From: Cupriavidus pauculus
GTDB taxonomy: Bacteria > Pseudomonadota > Gammaproteobacteria > Burkholderiales > Burkholderiaceae
Direction: 5' to 3'
DNA: 64,000 nt
NCBI RefSeq assembly: GCF_008801835.1
Contig: NZ_VZOW01000008.1
Location: 1-64,000, forward strand
In this document: positions 35,884 through 44,613 of the stretch, piece after piece
How the letters are laid out: every line of letters starts with the position of its first letter
Numbering within the stretch: position 1 is the stretch's first letter
The notes under the pieces: generated by a model
The model's input: only the letters and a program-made list of their open reading frames with translations
Told to the model about the DNA's origin: nothing
Databases searched by the model: none
Position numbers and translations under genes: made by a program

Positions 35884-37218
35884 TTATGGCTTGAGCAACC
35901 GGGCCGCGCGTTCCGCGATGGCGGCGTGCGTCTGCGCCAGCCATTGCGCCGGGAACGGCTGGGCCAGCAGGTAGCCTTGCACAATGTGACATCCCCATTG
36001 GCGTACGAGGTCCAACTGGACCTGCGTCTCCACGCCCTTTACGCAGACCGCCGCGCCGTGCGCCGTGGCGAGCCTGCACGCAGCCTGCAAGGCGCTTGTC
36101 ATGTCATGTTTCTGACGAGCATGGCCGAGGTTTCGGGCGTCGAGGGTCACCAGATCGGGTTCGACCAGTAGCAGCGCGCGACGGCTTTCCTCGTCGTCGG
36201 TGAAATCGTTTAGCGCGATGCGCACGCCGGCTTCACGAAGTTGTGCGGCTTTCGCGGAGGTTTCGGGAGAATCCGGGACGCTGCCAACGGGCACCTCGAT
36301 GCAGATCTGACCCGGCGAGATGCCGTGGGCCTCGATGGCGCCGCGCAACATCGCGATGGCCTCGTCCGACTGCAGTTGTGAATCGGACACCAGGAGCGTG
36401 AACGTCATGCCCCGGACGCACTTCGTTTCGCGAACAAGTTGCAACAACTGCTGCAACGTCCAGCGGCCAATTTCGCTCATCAGGCCGATGGCGTCGGCAG
36501 CGGGCAGGAAATCCTGCGGCGCGACGCGACCCAGCACGGGATGCTGCCAGCGCAGCCGTACCGTGTAGCCGGTGATTGCGCCGGTGGAAAACGTGGCCCG
36601 AGGCTGCAGTTGCAGACTCAGTTCACCGCGTTCGATTGCGCCGGGCAGTGCGCTCAGCAAGGCGGCAAGCCGCGGTGCGGCAGGGCGCTGGGCCGAGCCG
36701 ATGCCGTCGCCGCCGCGCCGGTTCACTTGCAGCATGGCGTCGAATGCTTGCTGTAGATGGCGTTCGGTGCCGGCATCGGGATGATCGATGGCGACGCCGA
36801 TGCTGCACGAGAGAAATAGCTCGAAGCCATCGACCTGATAGGGTCGATTCAAAGCCTCGGCAATGGTCCGGCTCAGCGCATCGGGGTTTTCGACGTTGTC
36901 TGGCAATACGCAAGCAAGGCCGAGGTCCGCAGGTCCGAGCCATTGCATGACAACCGGCATCGCGGCGAGGCCGGCGACGCGCGACTTTACCTGTGCGCGG
37001 AGCAAATGTGCGCGATGTAGACCGATGGTGGCGCAGGCGTGCGCAAAGCGGTCCAGCCGCACCACCAGCACGGCCAGCGAATGCGCTGCGCCAAAGTGCG
37101 CGCGGTGTTCTTCCAGCGCGGCAAGGAACGCGGCCGGCTGAACCTCGGCGATTCGCCGATCGTCAAGTGACCCTTCGCCGGCCTCGTCAGCTGGCGCGTC
37201 GTTGTTTGTTCGATCCAT
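35884..37218 (-). CDS. degenerate GGDEF-EAL protein
   Basis: Two-domain protein of 444 residues related to c-di-GMP enzymes but lacking key residues in both parts. The GGDEF site is replaced by GPADL (95-99). The EAL motif is replaced: where xEALxRW is expected, YTVRLRW (218-224) occurs. The later DDF motif is NDF (337-339), although KGVET (394-398) and QGYLLAQP (414-421) are recognisable. Catalysis is therefore unlikely; a c-di-GMP-binding or protein-protein regulatory role is possible. There is no signal peptide or membrane helix, so it is cytoplasmic. It is monocistronic as far as can be seen. Confidence 0.85.
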   Translation of the reverse strand: MDRTNNDAPADEAGEGSLDDRRIAEVQPAAFLAALEEHRAHFGAAHSLAVLVVRLDRFAHACATIGLHRAHLLRAQVKSRVAGLAAMPVVMQWLGPADLGLACVLPDNVENPDALSRTIAEALNRPYQVDGFELFLSCSIGVAIDHPDAGTERHLQQAFDAMLQVNRRGGDGIGSAQRPAAPRLAALLSALPGAIERGELSLQLQPRATFSTGAITGYTVRLRWQHPVLGRVAPQDFLPAADAIGLMSEIGRWTLQQLLQLVRETKCVRGMTFTLLVSDSQLQSDEAIAMLRGAIEAHGISPGQICIEVPVGSVPDSPETSAKAAQLREAGVRIALNDFTDDEESRRALLLVEPDLVTLDARNLGHARQKHDMTSALQAACRLATAHGAAVCVKGVETQVQLDLVRQWGCHIVQGYLLAQPFPAQWLAQTHAAIAERAARLLKP

Positions 37219-37624
37219 CTAGACTCATGCTGGCAGCGAGGTCATCTCTGCAATGGCCACCGGCGATTCCCCGATATCCGGACTGCACCCCGTATTGGCT
37301 GCGCTTCGCGCGCCTATTTTTAAGCGTCTACGTAGTATTGCGGAACCCCTACGCGACATAGCCGGGATCATACGGCAGCAGCGGGGAAATTCGGATAACG
37401 ACGATGTCGACGTGGCGCGCGCGTCGCACAGGTGTTTGATTTGGCGCAATGTTGCGAGTGTTGCTGGCCTTGTCGTCTTGACCAGTTGACCCGAATGGCG
37501 ATAGGGCCTGCGAAATGCACGCTGTAAATGCGACAAGCGGGACAACTGCGGCGTCGGAGGTCTTGGATACCTTAGCGACAAGCAGCGCGGCTTGAGGGAT
37601 CGCCTGCGACGGCTGTCGCAGTGC
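37219..37624. other. intergenic region without convincing gene
   Basis: About 400 bp of lower-GC sequence between the degenerate EAL gene and the terminator of the CorC-type gene. It presumably holds the promoter of the EAL gene on its left side. Short frames are present (for example 37253-37489 on plus), but none has a Shine-Dalgarno, family resemblance or codon pattern like the neighbours. Confidence 0.6.
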
Positions 37625-37653
37625 AAAAAAAATGGGCGCTCGATGCGCCCATT
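37625..37653 (-). terminator. strong intrinsic terminator of the CorC-type gene
   Basis: On the minus strand AATGGGCGC pairs with GCGCCCATT around a 5-base loop and is followed by a run of eight T (plus-strand A 37625-37632). It lies about 40 bp after the stop of the membrane-protein gene. Confidence 0.88.
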
Positions 37654-37694
37654 GGTTGTTGTTTCCCGCATGCGGGAATCGATCGTTGGCGAGA

Positions 37695-39011
37695 TCAGCC
37701 AGTCGTTTCGGGTTCCGGACCGTCCTCGGGAGGGATGCGCGAAGCCAGCACCTTGTCGATGCGTTTGCCGTCCATGTCGATGATTTCGAACTTCCAGTCG
37801 GCCCACTGCACGGAGTCGGCAGTTTGCGGCAGGCGTCCCAGCAACAGCAGCAGCATGCCGGACAGCGTGTGATAACGCTCCTTGTCTTCCTCGGGAACCG
37901 AGCGCAGGCCGATGCGATCCTTGAGTTCCGGGATCGGAATCAGGCCGTCCAGCAGCCACGAACCGTCGTCGCGCTGCACCGCCCATTCCTCGCCCGCCGT
38001 TTCGGTCTTGAATTCGCCGGTAATTGCCTCGATCAAATCCTGCAGCGTGACCAGACCCAATACTTCGCCGTACTCGTCGATTACGAAAGCGATCTGCCCG
38101 CCCGAAGAGCGGAAGTTTTCGAGCAGCTCCATGCCGGTAACGCTTTCCGGCACAAATACCGCGGCCTGCAGCACAGCGGTCAGGTCGGCCTTTTCGCCGC
38201 GCAGGCGACGCGCCAGCAGCTGGCGTGCGCTGACGACGCCCAGGATGTCGTGCATGCCGCCGCGCACCACCGGAAAGCGCGAGTGATCGGATTCTTCGAT
38301 GCGACGGATGTTCTCTTCTTCGGTCGCCTCGACATCGAGATAGACCACGTCACCGCGCGGCACCATCAGCGACGCCAACTGGCGGTCGTCCAGGCGGAAT
38401 ACGTTGCGCACCATCGTGTGCTCGTGGCGCTCGATCACGCCGGCTTCCGAACCCTCCACCAGAAGCGCGTGGATTTCTTCCTCGGTGACGGCGGGGCCCC
38501 GGTCGGTCTTGACGCCCAATAAGCGCAGCACCAGTTGCGTGGAGCCGGACAGCAGCTTGACGAACGGCTTGGACGCGACGGAAAGAAACGAGATGGGGCG
38601 CGCAGCCAGGCGTGCGATGGCCTCGGGCGCCATCTGGCCCAGGCGCTTGGGCACGAGTTCGCCCAGCACGATCGAGAAGTAGGTCAGGCCCGCCACAACG
38701 ATGGCGGTGGCCGCGTAGCCGGCCGTGGTCGCCGGCAGGCCTGCCACGCCCTGCAGCCAGATGGCGAGCGGCGTGGCGAGCGTGGATTCGCCAACCACGC
38801 CATTCAGTACGCCGATCGATGTGATGCCGATCTGTACGGTGGACAGAAATCGGGTGGGATCTTCTCCAAGCTTCACGGCCGCCATGGCGCCGCGGTCGCC
38901 TTCGTCGATATAGCGCTGCAATCTGGCCTTGCGGGCCGTGACGAGCGCGATTTCGGACATGGCGAACAGGCCGTTGAGCAAAATGAGCGCCAAGAGTATG
39001 GCTATTTCCAT
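37695..39011 (-). CDS. CorC/HlyC-type (CNNM) membrane protein with CBS domains
   Basis: Inner-membrane protein of 438 residues. An N-terminal DUF21 (CNNM) domain with about 4 helices spans 1-190, a CBS pair covers roughly 205-335 (MVPRGDVVYLDVEAT; IDEYGEVLGLVTLQDLIEAI), and a CorC_HlyC domain spans about 345-425. The family is linked to magnesium or cobalt export and older names call it hemolysin. It is a single-gene unit with its own strong terminator. Ion specificity cannot be decided from sequence. Confidence 0.9.
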   Translation of the reverse strand: MEIAILLALILLNGLFAMSEIALVTARKARLQRYIDEGDRGAMAAVKLGEDPTRFLSTVQIGITSIGVLNGVVGESTLATPLAIWLQGVAGLPATTAGYAATAIVVAGLTYFSIVLGELVPKRLGQMAPEAIARLAARPISFLSVASKPFVKLLSGSTQLVLRLLGVKTDRGPAVTEEEIHALLVEGSEAGVIERHEHTMVRNVFRLDDRQLASLMVPRGDVVYLDVEATEEENIRRIEESDHSRFPVVRGGMHDILGVVSARQLLARRLRGEKADLTAVLQAAVFVPESVTGMELLENFRSSGGQIAFVIDEYGEVLGLVTLQDLIEAITGEFKTETAGEEWAVQRDDGSWLLDGLIPIPELKDRIGLRSVPEEDKERYHTLSGMLLLLLGRLPQTADSVQWADWKFEIIDMDGKRIDKVLASRIPPEDGPEPETTG

Positions 39012-39313
39012 CAGGGTGCGCGCCCTGTGCGCGCGGGAATTGAAAAATCAGAGCATACCATTCGCACCTTGCACCGCTGTGTCGTAGTGGCGTGCAAAGC
39101 ACCTAAACACAGCAATATTCATGCCGTCCGTGGGGCCACTGCGGCAATGCCGGGCGATGTCCCCCGGACGGAGCCGGGCATGGCAAGCAATCCATCGCCA
39201 AGGTTAATCGCTGCTCCCGCACCGCCGCCATGCGAATTGTCTGAAAGGCGCGTGCCGCGTCCAACTCTGGCTTGTCGCTGAATTGCGCCAATTACGTTGC
39301 AGGTAGTCGCGCA
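39012..39313. other. divergent intergenic region with an imperfect hairpin
   Basis: About 300 bp between the divergent CorC-type and XRE genes. CCGTCCGTGGGG (39124-39135) nearly complements CCCCCGGACGG (39161-39171) and could form a long hairpin with an inner stem. No gene is supported; promoters for both neighbours are expected here. Confidence 0.5.
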
Positions 39314-39337
39314 GCATTACAGCCCGTGCTGTAATGC
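39314..39337. promoter_or_regulatory. perfect 9+9 palindrome at the XRE gene start
   Basis: GCATTACAG (39314-39322) and CTGTAATGC (39329-39337) are perfect inverted repeats with a 6-bp spacer, ending 5 bp before the ATG of the XRE regulator. It overlaps the expected promoter or ribosome-binding area, a classic autorepression arrangement. Confidence 0.7.
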
Positions 39338-39342
39338 CAGCC

Positions 39343-40236
39343 ATGGAAACGCTCACGCCCGGTTCTGAAACCGCTCTCGATTTTCCTGGACTCTTGCGCT
39401 ACTGGCGCGGCAAGCGCGGCTATAGCCAACTGGCGCTGTCGCTGGCCGCGGGTGTTTCGCAACGGCATATCAGTTTTCTCGAGTCTGGTCGTGCGCGGCC
39501 GAGCCGCGAAATGGTGGTAGCGCTGGCCGATCGGCTTGGCGTGCCGCTGCGGCAACGCAATGCGCTGCTGCTGGCCAGCGGCTACGCGCCGGCATACAGC
39601 GAGCACACGCTGGCATCGCCGCCGATGCAGATGGTGCGTCATGCGATCGCGCTGATCCTGTCCAAGCAGGAGCCCTATCCGGCGGTTGTGCTCGATCGAT
39701 TCTGGAACCTGATCGACGCCAATCAGGCGTACCGCCGCATGCTCGACAAGCTGCTCGCGGGGCGCGCGCCAACCACGCTGGACGATGCGCACGGGCGCAT
39801 CAACCTGATGCTGGCGGTATTCGATCCCAACGGGCTGTGGCCGGTGATCGAGAACGCGCGCCAGGTGGGGCGCTACCTGTTGCGGCGTGTCTGGCAGGAA
39901 CTGCAGGTGCAGGCGCATGATCAGGCCGCGCGCGAGATATTCCGGCGCATCGCGGCCTGGCATCCCGATATGGTCGGGCCGGGCGGCGTGCTGCTGGCCG
40001 ACGACGATGCGCAGGAGAGTTCGCCCGGACCGCTATTGCCAGTGGTGGTGCACGCCGGGGATTTTCGTGCGTCGCTGTTTTCCACGCTGACCACGCTCGG
40101 CAATCCGCGGGACGTGACGCTGCAGGAAATACGCATCGAGTGTTTCTTTCCCGCCGACGATGCCACGCGGCAGGTGTTCGAAGCGCTTGCGAAGGCGCCA
40201 TCCCCACCGGCGCCCGCCGCCGCGTCCGCCGCCTAG
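39343..40236 (+). CDS. XRE regulator with MmyB-like ligand-binding domain
   Basis: Transcriptional regulator of 297 residues. The N-terminal XRE helix-turn-helix (residues about 14-70, with SQLALSLAAGVSQRHISFLE) is followed by an MmyB-type PAS-like domain at about 95-280 (VVLDRFWNLIDANQAYRRML; DVTLQEIRIECFFPADD), which in this family may bind fatty acids or other small ligands. I chose ATG 39343; the next upstream in-frame ATG (39334) lies inside the palindrome. Targets are unknown; autorepression through the palindrome is likely. It ends in a Pro/Ala-rich tail. Confidence 0.88.
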   Translation: METLTPGSETALDFPGLLRYWRGKRGYSQLALSLAAGVSQRHISFLESGRARPSREMVVALADRLGVPLRQRNALLLASGYAPAYSEHTLASPPMQMVRHAIALILSKQEPYPAVVLDRFWNLIDANQAYRRMLDKLLAGRAPTTLDDAHGRINLMLAVFDPNGLWPVIENARQVGRYLLRRVWQELQVQAHDQAAREIFRRIAAWHPDMVGPGGVLLADDDAQESSPGPLLPVVVHAGDFRASLFSTLTTLGNPRDVTLQEIRIECFFPADDATRQVFEALAKAPSPPAPAAASAA

Positions 40237-40318
40237 CGTCGTACTTCCGCCAGAAAAGCACACTCGTGCTAACATCACCCCGCCGCCGTGGCCGTCACGC
40301 CGCAGCGGCGTCGTTACG

Positions 40319-40471
40319 TCTTCAGGGCGGGGTGAAAGTCCCCACCGGCGGTATGTGGCAGGTGTCGAAAGATGCGTAGCCACGAGCCCGCGAGCGCCCG
40401 CATTCCCGTGCGGGGTCAGCAGATCTGGTGAGATGCCAGGGCCGACGGTCATAGTCCGGATGAAAGAAGAT
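40319..40471 (+). promoter_or_regulatory. FMN riboswitch (RFN element) controlling ribB
   Basis: Conserved RFN blocks are all present in order: AGGGCGGGGTGAAAGTCCCC, ACCGGCGGTA, AGCCCGCGAGCGCC, CAGCAGATCTGGTGAGA and CCGACGGTCATAGTCCGGATG. The closing P1 helix pairs TCTTC near 40319-40323 with GAAGA near 40466-40470. It lies 131 bp upstream of ribB and would lower its expression when FMN is plentiful. Confidence 0.97.
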
Positions 40472-40560
40472 GGGCGAAATTCGCATGCATTCACGTACGC
40501 TCGCGGCCATGGTCGCGCGGCGTGCTGTTGTGTCTTGCGCGTTTTGCTGATCGTTCCCCT

Positions 40561-40597
40561 GAAACGCCCATGGAAACATTACTGCACGGAGCGTTTC
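40561..40597 (+). promoter_or_regulatory. hairpin that encloses the ribB ribosome-binding site
   Basis: GAAACGC (40561-40567) is complementary to GCGTTTC (40591-40597). The GGAG Shine-Dalgarno at 40588-40591 lies at the edge of the right arm, 10 bases before the ribB ATG. Such a structure could be part of the riboswitch expression platform; this is inference. Confidence 0.45.
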
Positions 40598-40601
40598 ACC
40601 A

Positions 40602-41297
40602 ATGCTGACTCTTACCCAAACTTCCCCGTCCAATCTGTCGGAACTGCCTGGCGATAGCGTTGCCGCGTCCGATGCCGATGCGCGTCCGCTTGGCGAACGC
40701 ATCGCGCAGGCGCTCGATGCCATGCGCGAAGGGCGGCCCGTTGTGTTGCTCGACGACGATGACCGCGAAAACGAAGCGGACCTGATTCTTGCGGCCGAAT
40801 GCCTGACGCAGGCCAATATGGCGATGATGATCCGCGAATGCAGCGGCATCGTATGCCTGTGCCTGACCGCCGAAAAGGTGCGCCAGCTGGGCCTGCGCCC
40901 GATGGTCGAGAACAATCGCAGTCAGTACGGCACGGCGTTTACGGTGTCGATCGAGGCGCGCGAGGGCGTGAGCACCGGCGTCAGCGCGGCGGACCGCATC
41001 ACCACGATTCGCGCCGCCATCGCCGACGATGCCGGCACCGATGCCGTGGTCAGTCCGGGCCATGTGTTTCCGCTGGTGGCCGTGGACGGTGGCGTGCTGC
41101 AACGCCGCGGGCATACCGAGGGCTCGGTCGAACTGGCCCGCATGGCGGGACTGGCGCCAGCGGCTGTGCTGTGCGAACTGATGAATCCCGACGGCACCAT
41201 GGCGCGCCGCGCGGAAGCGCTGGCCTTTGCGCAGATGTATCAACTGCCGGTGCTGACGATTGCCGATCTGGTCGCCTGGCGCGAAATCCACGGTTGA
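40602..41297 (+). CDS. ribB: 3,4-dihydroxy-2-butanone-4-phosphate synthase
   Basis: Makes 3,4-dihydroxy-2-butanone-4-phosphate from ribulose-5-phosphate for riboflavin synthesis; 231 residues, a stand-alone RibB without a GTP-cyclohydrolase II domain. The family motif [16 protein letters not shown] near 51-66 supplies catalytic acidic residues, and [10 protein letters not shown] and [16 protein letters not shown] are conserved active-site segments. The N-terminal 28 residues are an unconserved Ser/Asp-rich lead. The start has GGAG 10 bases upstream. An FMN riboswitch precedes it, so it is feedback-regulated apart from any main rib operon. Confidence 0.95.
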   Translation: MLTLTQTSPSNLSELPGDSVAASDADARPLGERIAQALDAMREGRPVVLLDDDDRENEADLILAAECLTQANMAMMIRECSGIVCLCLTAEKVRQLGLRPMVENNRSQYGTAFTVSIEAREGVSTGVSAADRITTIRAAIADDAGTDAVVSPGHVFPLVAVDGGVLQRRGHTEGSVELARMAGLAPAAVLCELMNPDGTMARRAEALAFAQMYQLPVLTIADLVAWREIHG

Positions 41298-41456
41298 CGG
41301 GGCAGGGCGCGCGCCGCCCGCCGCGCGCCAGATCGCCTTCGAACCGCATCGGCCATGCTCGTTGAGGACAATTGTTCATCGCCTATCGTGCTGCGATGCG
41401 CCCATGCTGTGCGAAAATGCCGGGGCCTTTTTTCCCGTCCTTATGAGGGTTTCCCG

Positions 41457-42025
41457 ATGTTTTTTCGCATTTTCTCGCGCGTGACGCTGCTTGTTGGCGC
41501 GTGTTTCAGTCTTGCCGCGCAGGCCGAATCGAATGGTGTGGCGCCTCTCAACAACGTCCCTGTGCGGCCAGCCGCGGCGAGCGCGCTGTATCAATGCCAG
41601 GGCGCCGCGGGCGGCACGGTGTTTCGTGCGTCGCCGCGCGATGGCTGCACGATGGTGGCTTCCGCCGACCCCGCGCCCCCGGATCCCCAGCGCTGGCTGC
41701 CGCTGATGGGCACCAACGGCATGATTTCCTATCTGGACCAGACGTCGATCCGCCGACGCGGTGTCGAGGTCGGCGTGGCATTGGTGCATAACGTGCCGCC
41801 TGGCGTGATCAAGACCACCAGCGGCGACACCATTCGCTCCTCTTTGAAGCGGATGGTGCTGAACTGTGCCACGTCGATGTACGCCGTGATCGAACAGACG
41901 CTGTACAGGAAGCGCTACGCGCGCGGCATTCGCTTTATACGATGCGCGGTCCCCAGTCCGGCATGCCACAGCCGGCGGCCTCCGGCACGCTGGCGGGCGA
42001 TCTGGTCGCTCGCCTGTGCCGCTAG
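41457..42025 (+). pseudogene. secreted surface-adhesin-E-like protein gene, frameshifted
   Basis: From ATG 41457 (GAGGGT upstream) the frame encodes a signal peptide (about 1-22, ending LAAQA) and a domain resembling the Surface-adhesin E (Adhesin_E) type: RWLPLMGTNGMISYLDQTSI, then SLKRMVLNCATSMYAVIEQT. After YARG (about 41927) the frame becomes Arg-rich and unlike a protein. In the other frame from 41930 the expected end follows, SLYTMRGPQSGMPQ and on to a TAG at 42023-42025. One base appears missing near 41925-41930 (a GAT codon would restore DSLYTM). It is either a real mutation or a sequencing error. The intact product would be about 189 residues. Confidence 0.7.
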
Positions 42026-42121
42026 GCGCTCCGTTGCGCCGGTAAATCGGATCCGCGTCCCGGGCCTGATTTACCGGACGCGGCCGGAAATGCAGCCGGC
42101 AATCGCGGCGTTTGTCAGCCG

Positions 42122-42523
42122 TCAGTCCGCCACGTGGCGTGCTTTCCAGGTGCCGTCCGACTGCTTGCAGAACCAGCCCGACCACGCTTCGGTGGCGCTG
42201 CCGCGCTGCAATTCCGATTTCAAACGTCGGCAGGTCTGGCCGTTGTCGGTCTTGGTGGCGACGGGGCTGATCGTGCCATCCACGGCCTGACGCCGACCCT
42301 CGGCGGGGTAGTGCCATTCCACCACCTTGTTGTCCTCAGTGTCCTTGAGCGCAGTGCGCACGGCCTTCTGCAGCGACGCCGCTTCCTTCTGCGTCAGCGT
42401 GCCGACGATGCTGCCGGACAGGTAGTTCTCGAAATAGGCGAGCGCGGGCTGGGCGGAGCCGATAAGCAGTGCGAGGCCGACACCGGCGGCGACGGCGGGG
42501 CGGAATTGGCGCAGAACGGGCAT
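42122..42523 (-). CDS. 17-kDa surface-antigen-like secreted protein
   Basis: Exported protein of 133 residues. A signal peptide covers about 1-29 (ending AQPALA). The mature part, with AASLQKAVRTALKDTEDNKVVEWHYP and the end CRRLKSELQ ... GWFCKQSDGTWKA, resembles the RT0821/Lpp0805 (17kDa_Anti_2) surface-protein group: a short glycine-free domain with two conserved cysteines near the C-terminus. Role unknown; envelope-associated by prediction. ATG 42523 has AAGGAA upstream on the coding strand. It is convergent with the frameshifted gene. Confidence 0.72.
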   Translation of the reverse strand: MPVLRQFRPAVAAGVGLALLIGSAQPALAYFENYLSGSIVGTLTQKEAASLQKAVRTALKDTEDNKVVEWHYPAEGRRQAVDGTISPVATKTDNGQTCRRLKSELQRGSATEAWSGWFCKQSDGTWKARHVAD

Positions 42524-43023
42524 GGCGGTTCCTTGTTGGTGAAAAGCCTTGATGCCGCCGATTGTAATCTCGGGATGTCGGCTTAGGCGCATTGCGATGC
42601 ACAAAGTCGGGGGCGCGCAGTGCGGCGGACCGGTCCGCAAGGCGTCGATCTCGTCAAATATTGCCCGTGCCGATAGCGCCCATGGCATACGCGCACATGG
42701 CCTATGCTTGTCTTGCGCCCGCAAACCCACGCCGGATGCGGCTTTCAGCCCACCGGTGAGACATTTTGTTTCAAACGTTGCGGCACCGAAACGTGACTTT
42801 TAAGGCGCGGATTGATAAGGTTCGGCAATCGCAATGCAACAATCGCGACAAGCTCCATGCATCGTTTTTCCTCCAGGTTTGAGCACGCTTTCGACATCGT
42901 CACCGTCGTGTTACTGCCTGGTCCGTCTTTTGCTCCGGCCATCAGTTGAAATTTTCCGACGCACTCCGGGCGGCACGCTCCGTCCGGTGGCCTGATTTCC
43001 CACCAACCCTGCTATCGGCTTTC
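42524..43023. other. 500-bp divergent intergenic region upstream of opgG
   Basis: No supported gene. It should contain the promoters of the surface-protein gene and of opgGH. A perfect 14-bp palindrome GCGGACCGGTCCGC lies at 42625-42638 and may be a regulator site. Several short frames overlap here, but none has a ribosome-binding site or recognisable family. Confidence 0.55.
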
Positions 43024-44613
43024 ATGTCCGCTCACCCGACATCGCTCCATTCCGCCCATCGTCCGACCGCCGCGCCCGCGCGCCGATACGTCGGCAGGAT
43101 GCCCGGGCTGGGACGATGGTTAAGTGGTGGCGTGCTGGCCGTGATGGCGCTTTCCGCGCATGCGTTCGACTTCGAAACGGTGGCGGCGCGTGCGCGGCAG
43201 TTGTCGGGCTCGCCGTACAAGCCGGTCAAGGCGCAGGAGTTGCCGCGCGAGTTGAAGGACCTGTCGTACGAGCGGTATCGCGAGATCGAATACAAGCCTG
43301 AGCGCTTTGCCTGGCGCGGCGCTCGCCTGCCGTTCGAGATCTCGTTCTTCCACGAAGGCATGGTGTTCGACCAGCCCGTCAGGATCAACGAGGTGGTCAA
43401 CAACAGCGTGCGCGAATTCCGCTTCGATCCGGCGGCATTCAACTATGGATCGCACAAGGTGGACGCGGCCAAGCTCAAGGGGCTGGGATTTGCCGGCTTC
43501 CGGTTGATGTATCCGCTCAACCAGGGCAAGCGCAAGGATGAACTGGCGTCGTTCCTCGGCGCGAGCTATTTCCGCGCGGTCGGCAAGGACCAGTGGTATG
43601 GCCTGTCGGCGCGCGGTCTCGCGGTCGATACCGCGCTGAATTCGGGCGAGGAATTTCCACGCTTCGTCGAATACTGGATCGAACGTCCCGGCCCCAACGA
43701 CAAGCAACTGACGATCTACGCGCTGATGGACTCGCGCCGCATGAGTGGCGCGTATCGCTTCATCATCAAGCCCGGCAACGAGACCGTGATGGAAGTGAAG
43801 TCGCGGCTGTTCCTGCGCGAGAACGTGACCAAGCTGGGTCTGGCGCCGCTCACCAGCATGTATCTGTTCGGCGAGAACCAGCCGTCCCAGACGGCGGACT
43901 TCCGTCCCGAAGTGCATGACTCCGACGGCCTGTCGGTGCAGCTCGGCACCGGGGAGTGGATCTGGCGACCGCTGGTCAATCCGAAGCGCCTGCTGGTGAC
44001 GTCGTTCGGCGCCACCAATCCGCAGGGTTACGGGCTGATGCAGCGCGACCGCAGCTTCGACAATTACCAGGAAATCGGCGCGTGGTACGAGCGCAGGCCG
44101 AGCGCGTGGGTCGAGCCCAGGGGCAATTGGGGATCGGGCCGCGTGGAGCTGGTGCAGATTCCGACGCCCGATGAGACCAACGACAACGTGGTGGCTTTCT
44201 GGGTGCCCGACAACCCGCCCAAGCCCAAGCAGGCGTTCGACTACGAATACCGGCTGAAATGGCAGAAGGACGGCGAGAACCTGCCGCCGCTGTCGTGGGT
44301 CACGCAGACGCGCCGCGGACAAGGCATGACGCGCAAGCAGGACGACACCAGTTTTTCGCTGGTGGTGGACTTCGAAGGACCGGCGTTCAAGCGGCTGCCC
44401 GAAGAGGTGCGGCTGGATCCGGTGGTTTCGGCGGACGCCAATGGCGAAGTGCTCAAGACAACGGTCCAGCGCAATGAGGCCACGGGTGGCTGGCGCATGA
44501 CGATGTTCATGCGGCGCAAGGACGAGAACAAGCCGGTTGAGTTGCGCGGCTATCTTCGCAACGGCAATACAACGCTATCCGAGACATGGAGCTACATCTT
44601 ACCCCCCGGCTAA
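43024..44613 (+). CDS. opgG: periplasmic glucan biosynthesis protein G
   Basis: Periplasmic protein of the OpgG/MdoG family, 529 residues, needed for making osmoregulated periplasmic glucans. A long signal region (about 1-47; hydrophobic WLSGGVLAVMALSAHA, cleavage before FDFETV) precedes the mature protein, which starts with the conserved FDFETVAARARQL and continues through the carbohydrate-binding beta-sandwich (GVPF-like LPFEISFFHEG; GENQPSQTADFRPEVHDSDG). I chose ATG 43024; the open frame begins 26 codons earlier without support. Its last 28 bp overlap opgH, so the two are translationally coupled. Confidence 0.94.
   Translation: MSAHPTSLHSAHRPTAAPARRYVGRMPGLGRWLSGGVLAVMALSAHAFDFETVAARARQLSGSPYKPVKAQELPRELKDLSYERYREIEYKPERFAWRGARLPFEISFFHEGMVFDQPVRINEVVNNSVREFRFDPAAFNYGSHKVDAAKLKGLGFAGFRLMYPLNQGKRKDELASFLGASYFRAVGKDQWYGLSARGLAVDTALNSGEEFPRFVEYWIERPGPNDKQLTIYALMDSRRMSGAYRFIIKPGNETVMEVKSRLFLRENVTKLGLAPLTSMYLFGENQPSQTADFRPEVHDSDGLSVQLGTGEWIWRPLVNPKRLLVTSFGATNPQGYGLMQRDRSFDNYQEIGAWYERRPSAWVEPRGNWGSGRVELVQIPTPDETNDNVVAFWVPDNPPKPKQAFDYEYRLKWQKDGENLPPLSWVTQTRRGQGMTRKQDDTSFSLVVDFEGPAFKRLPEEVRLDPVVSADANGEVLKTTVQRNEATGGWRMTMFMRRKDENKPVELRGYLRNGNTTLSETWSYILPPG

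Noticed and set aside
37253-37489. Possible small gene of 78 codons in the intergenic region
   Set aside because: No Shine-Dalgarno and no recognisable domain; nothing favours it over chance.
39124-39171. Imperfect GC-rich hairpin as a terminator
   Set aside because: No T-tract and it lies between divergent genes, where no transcript should end.
41930-42290. Arg-rich C-terminal extension of the adhesin-E-like protein as a real domain
   Set aside because: It arises after a frame slip; the alternative frame gives a sensible ending and the extension overlaps the next gene antisense.
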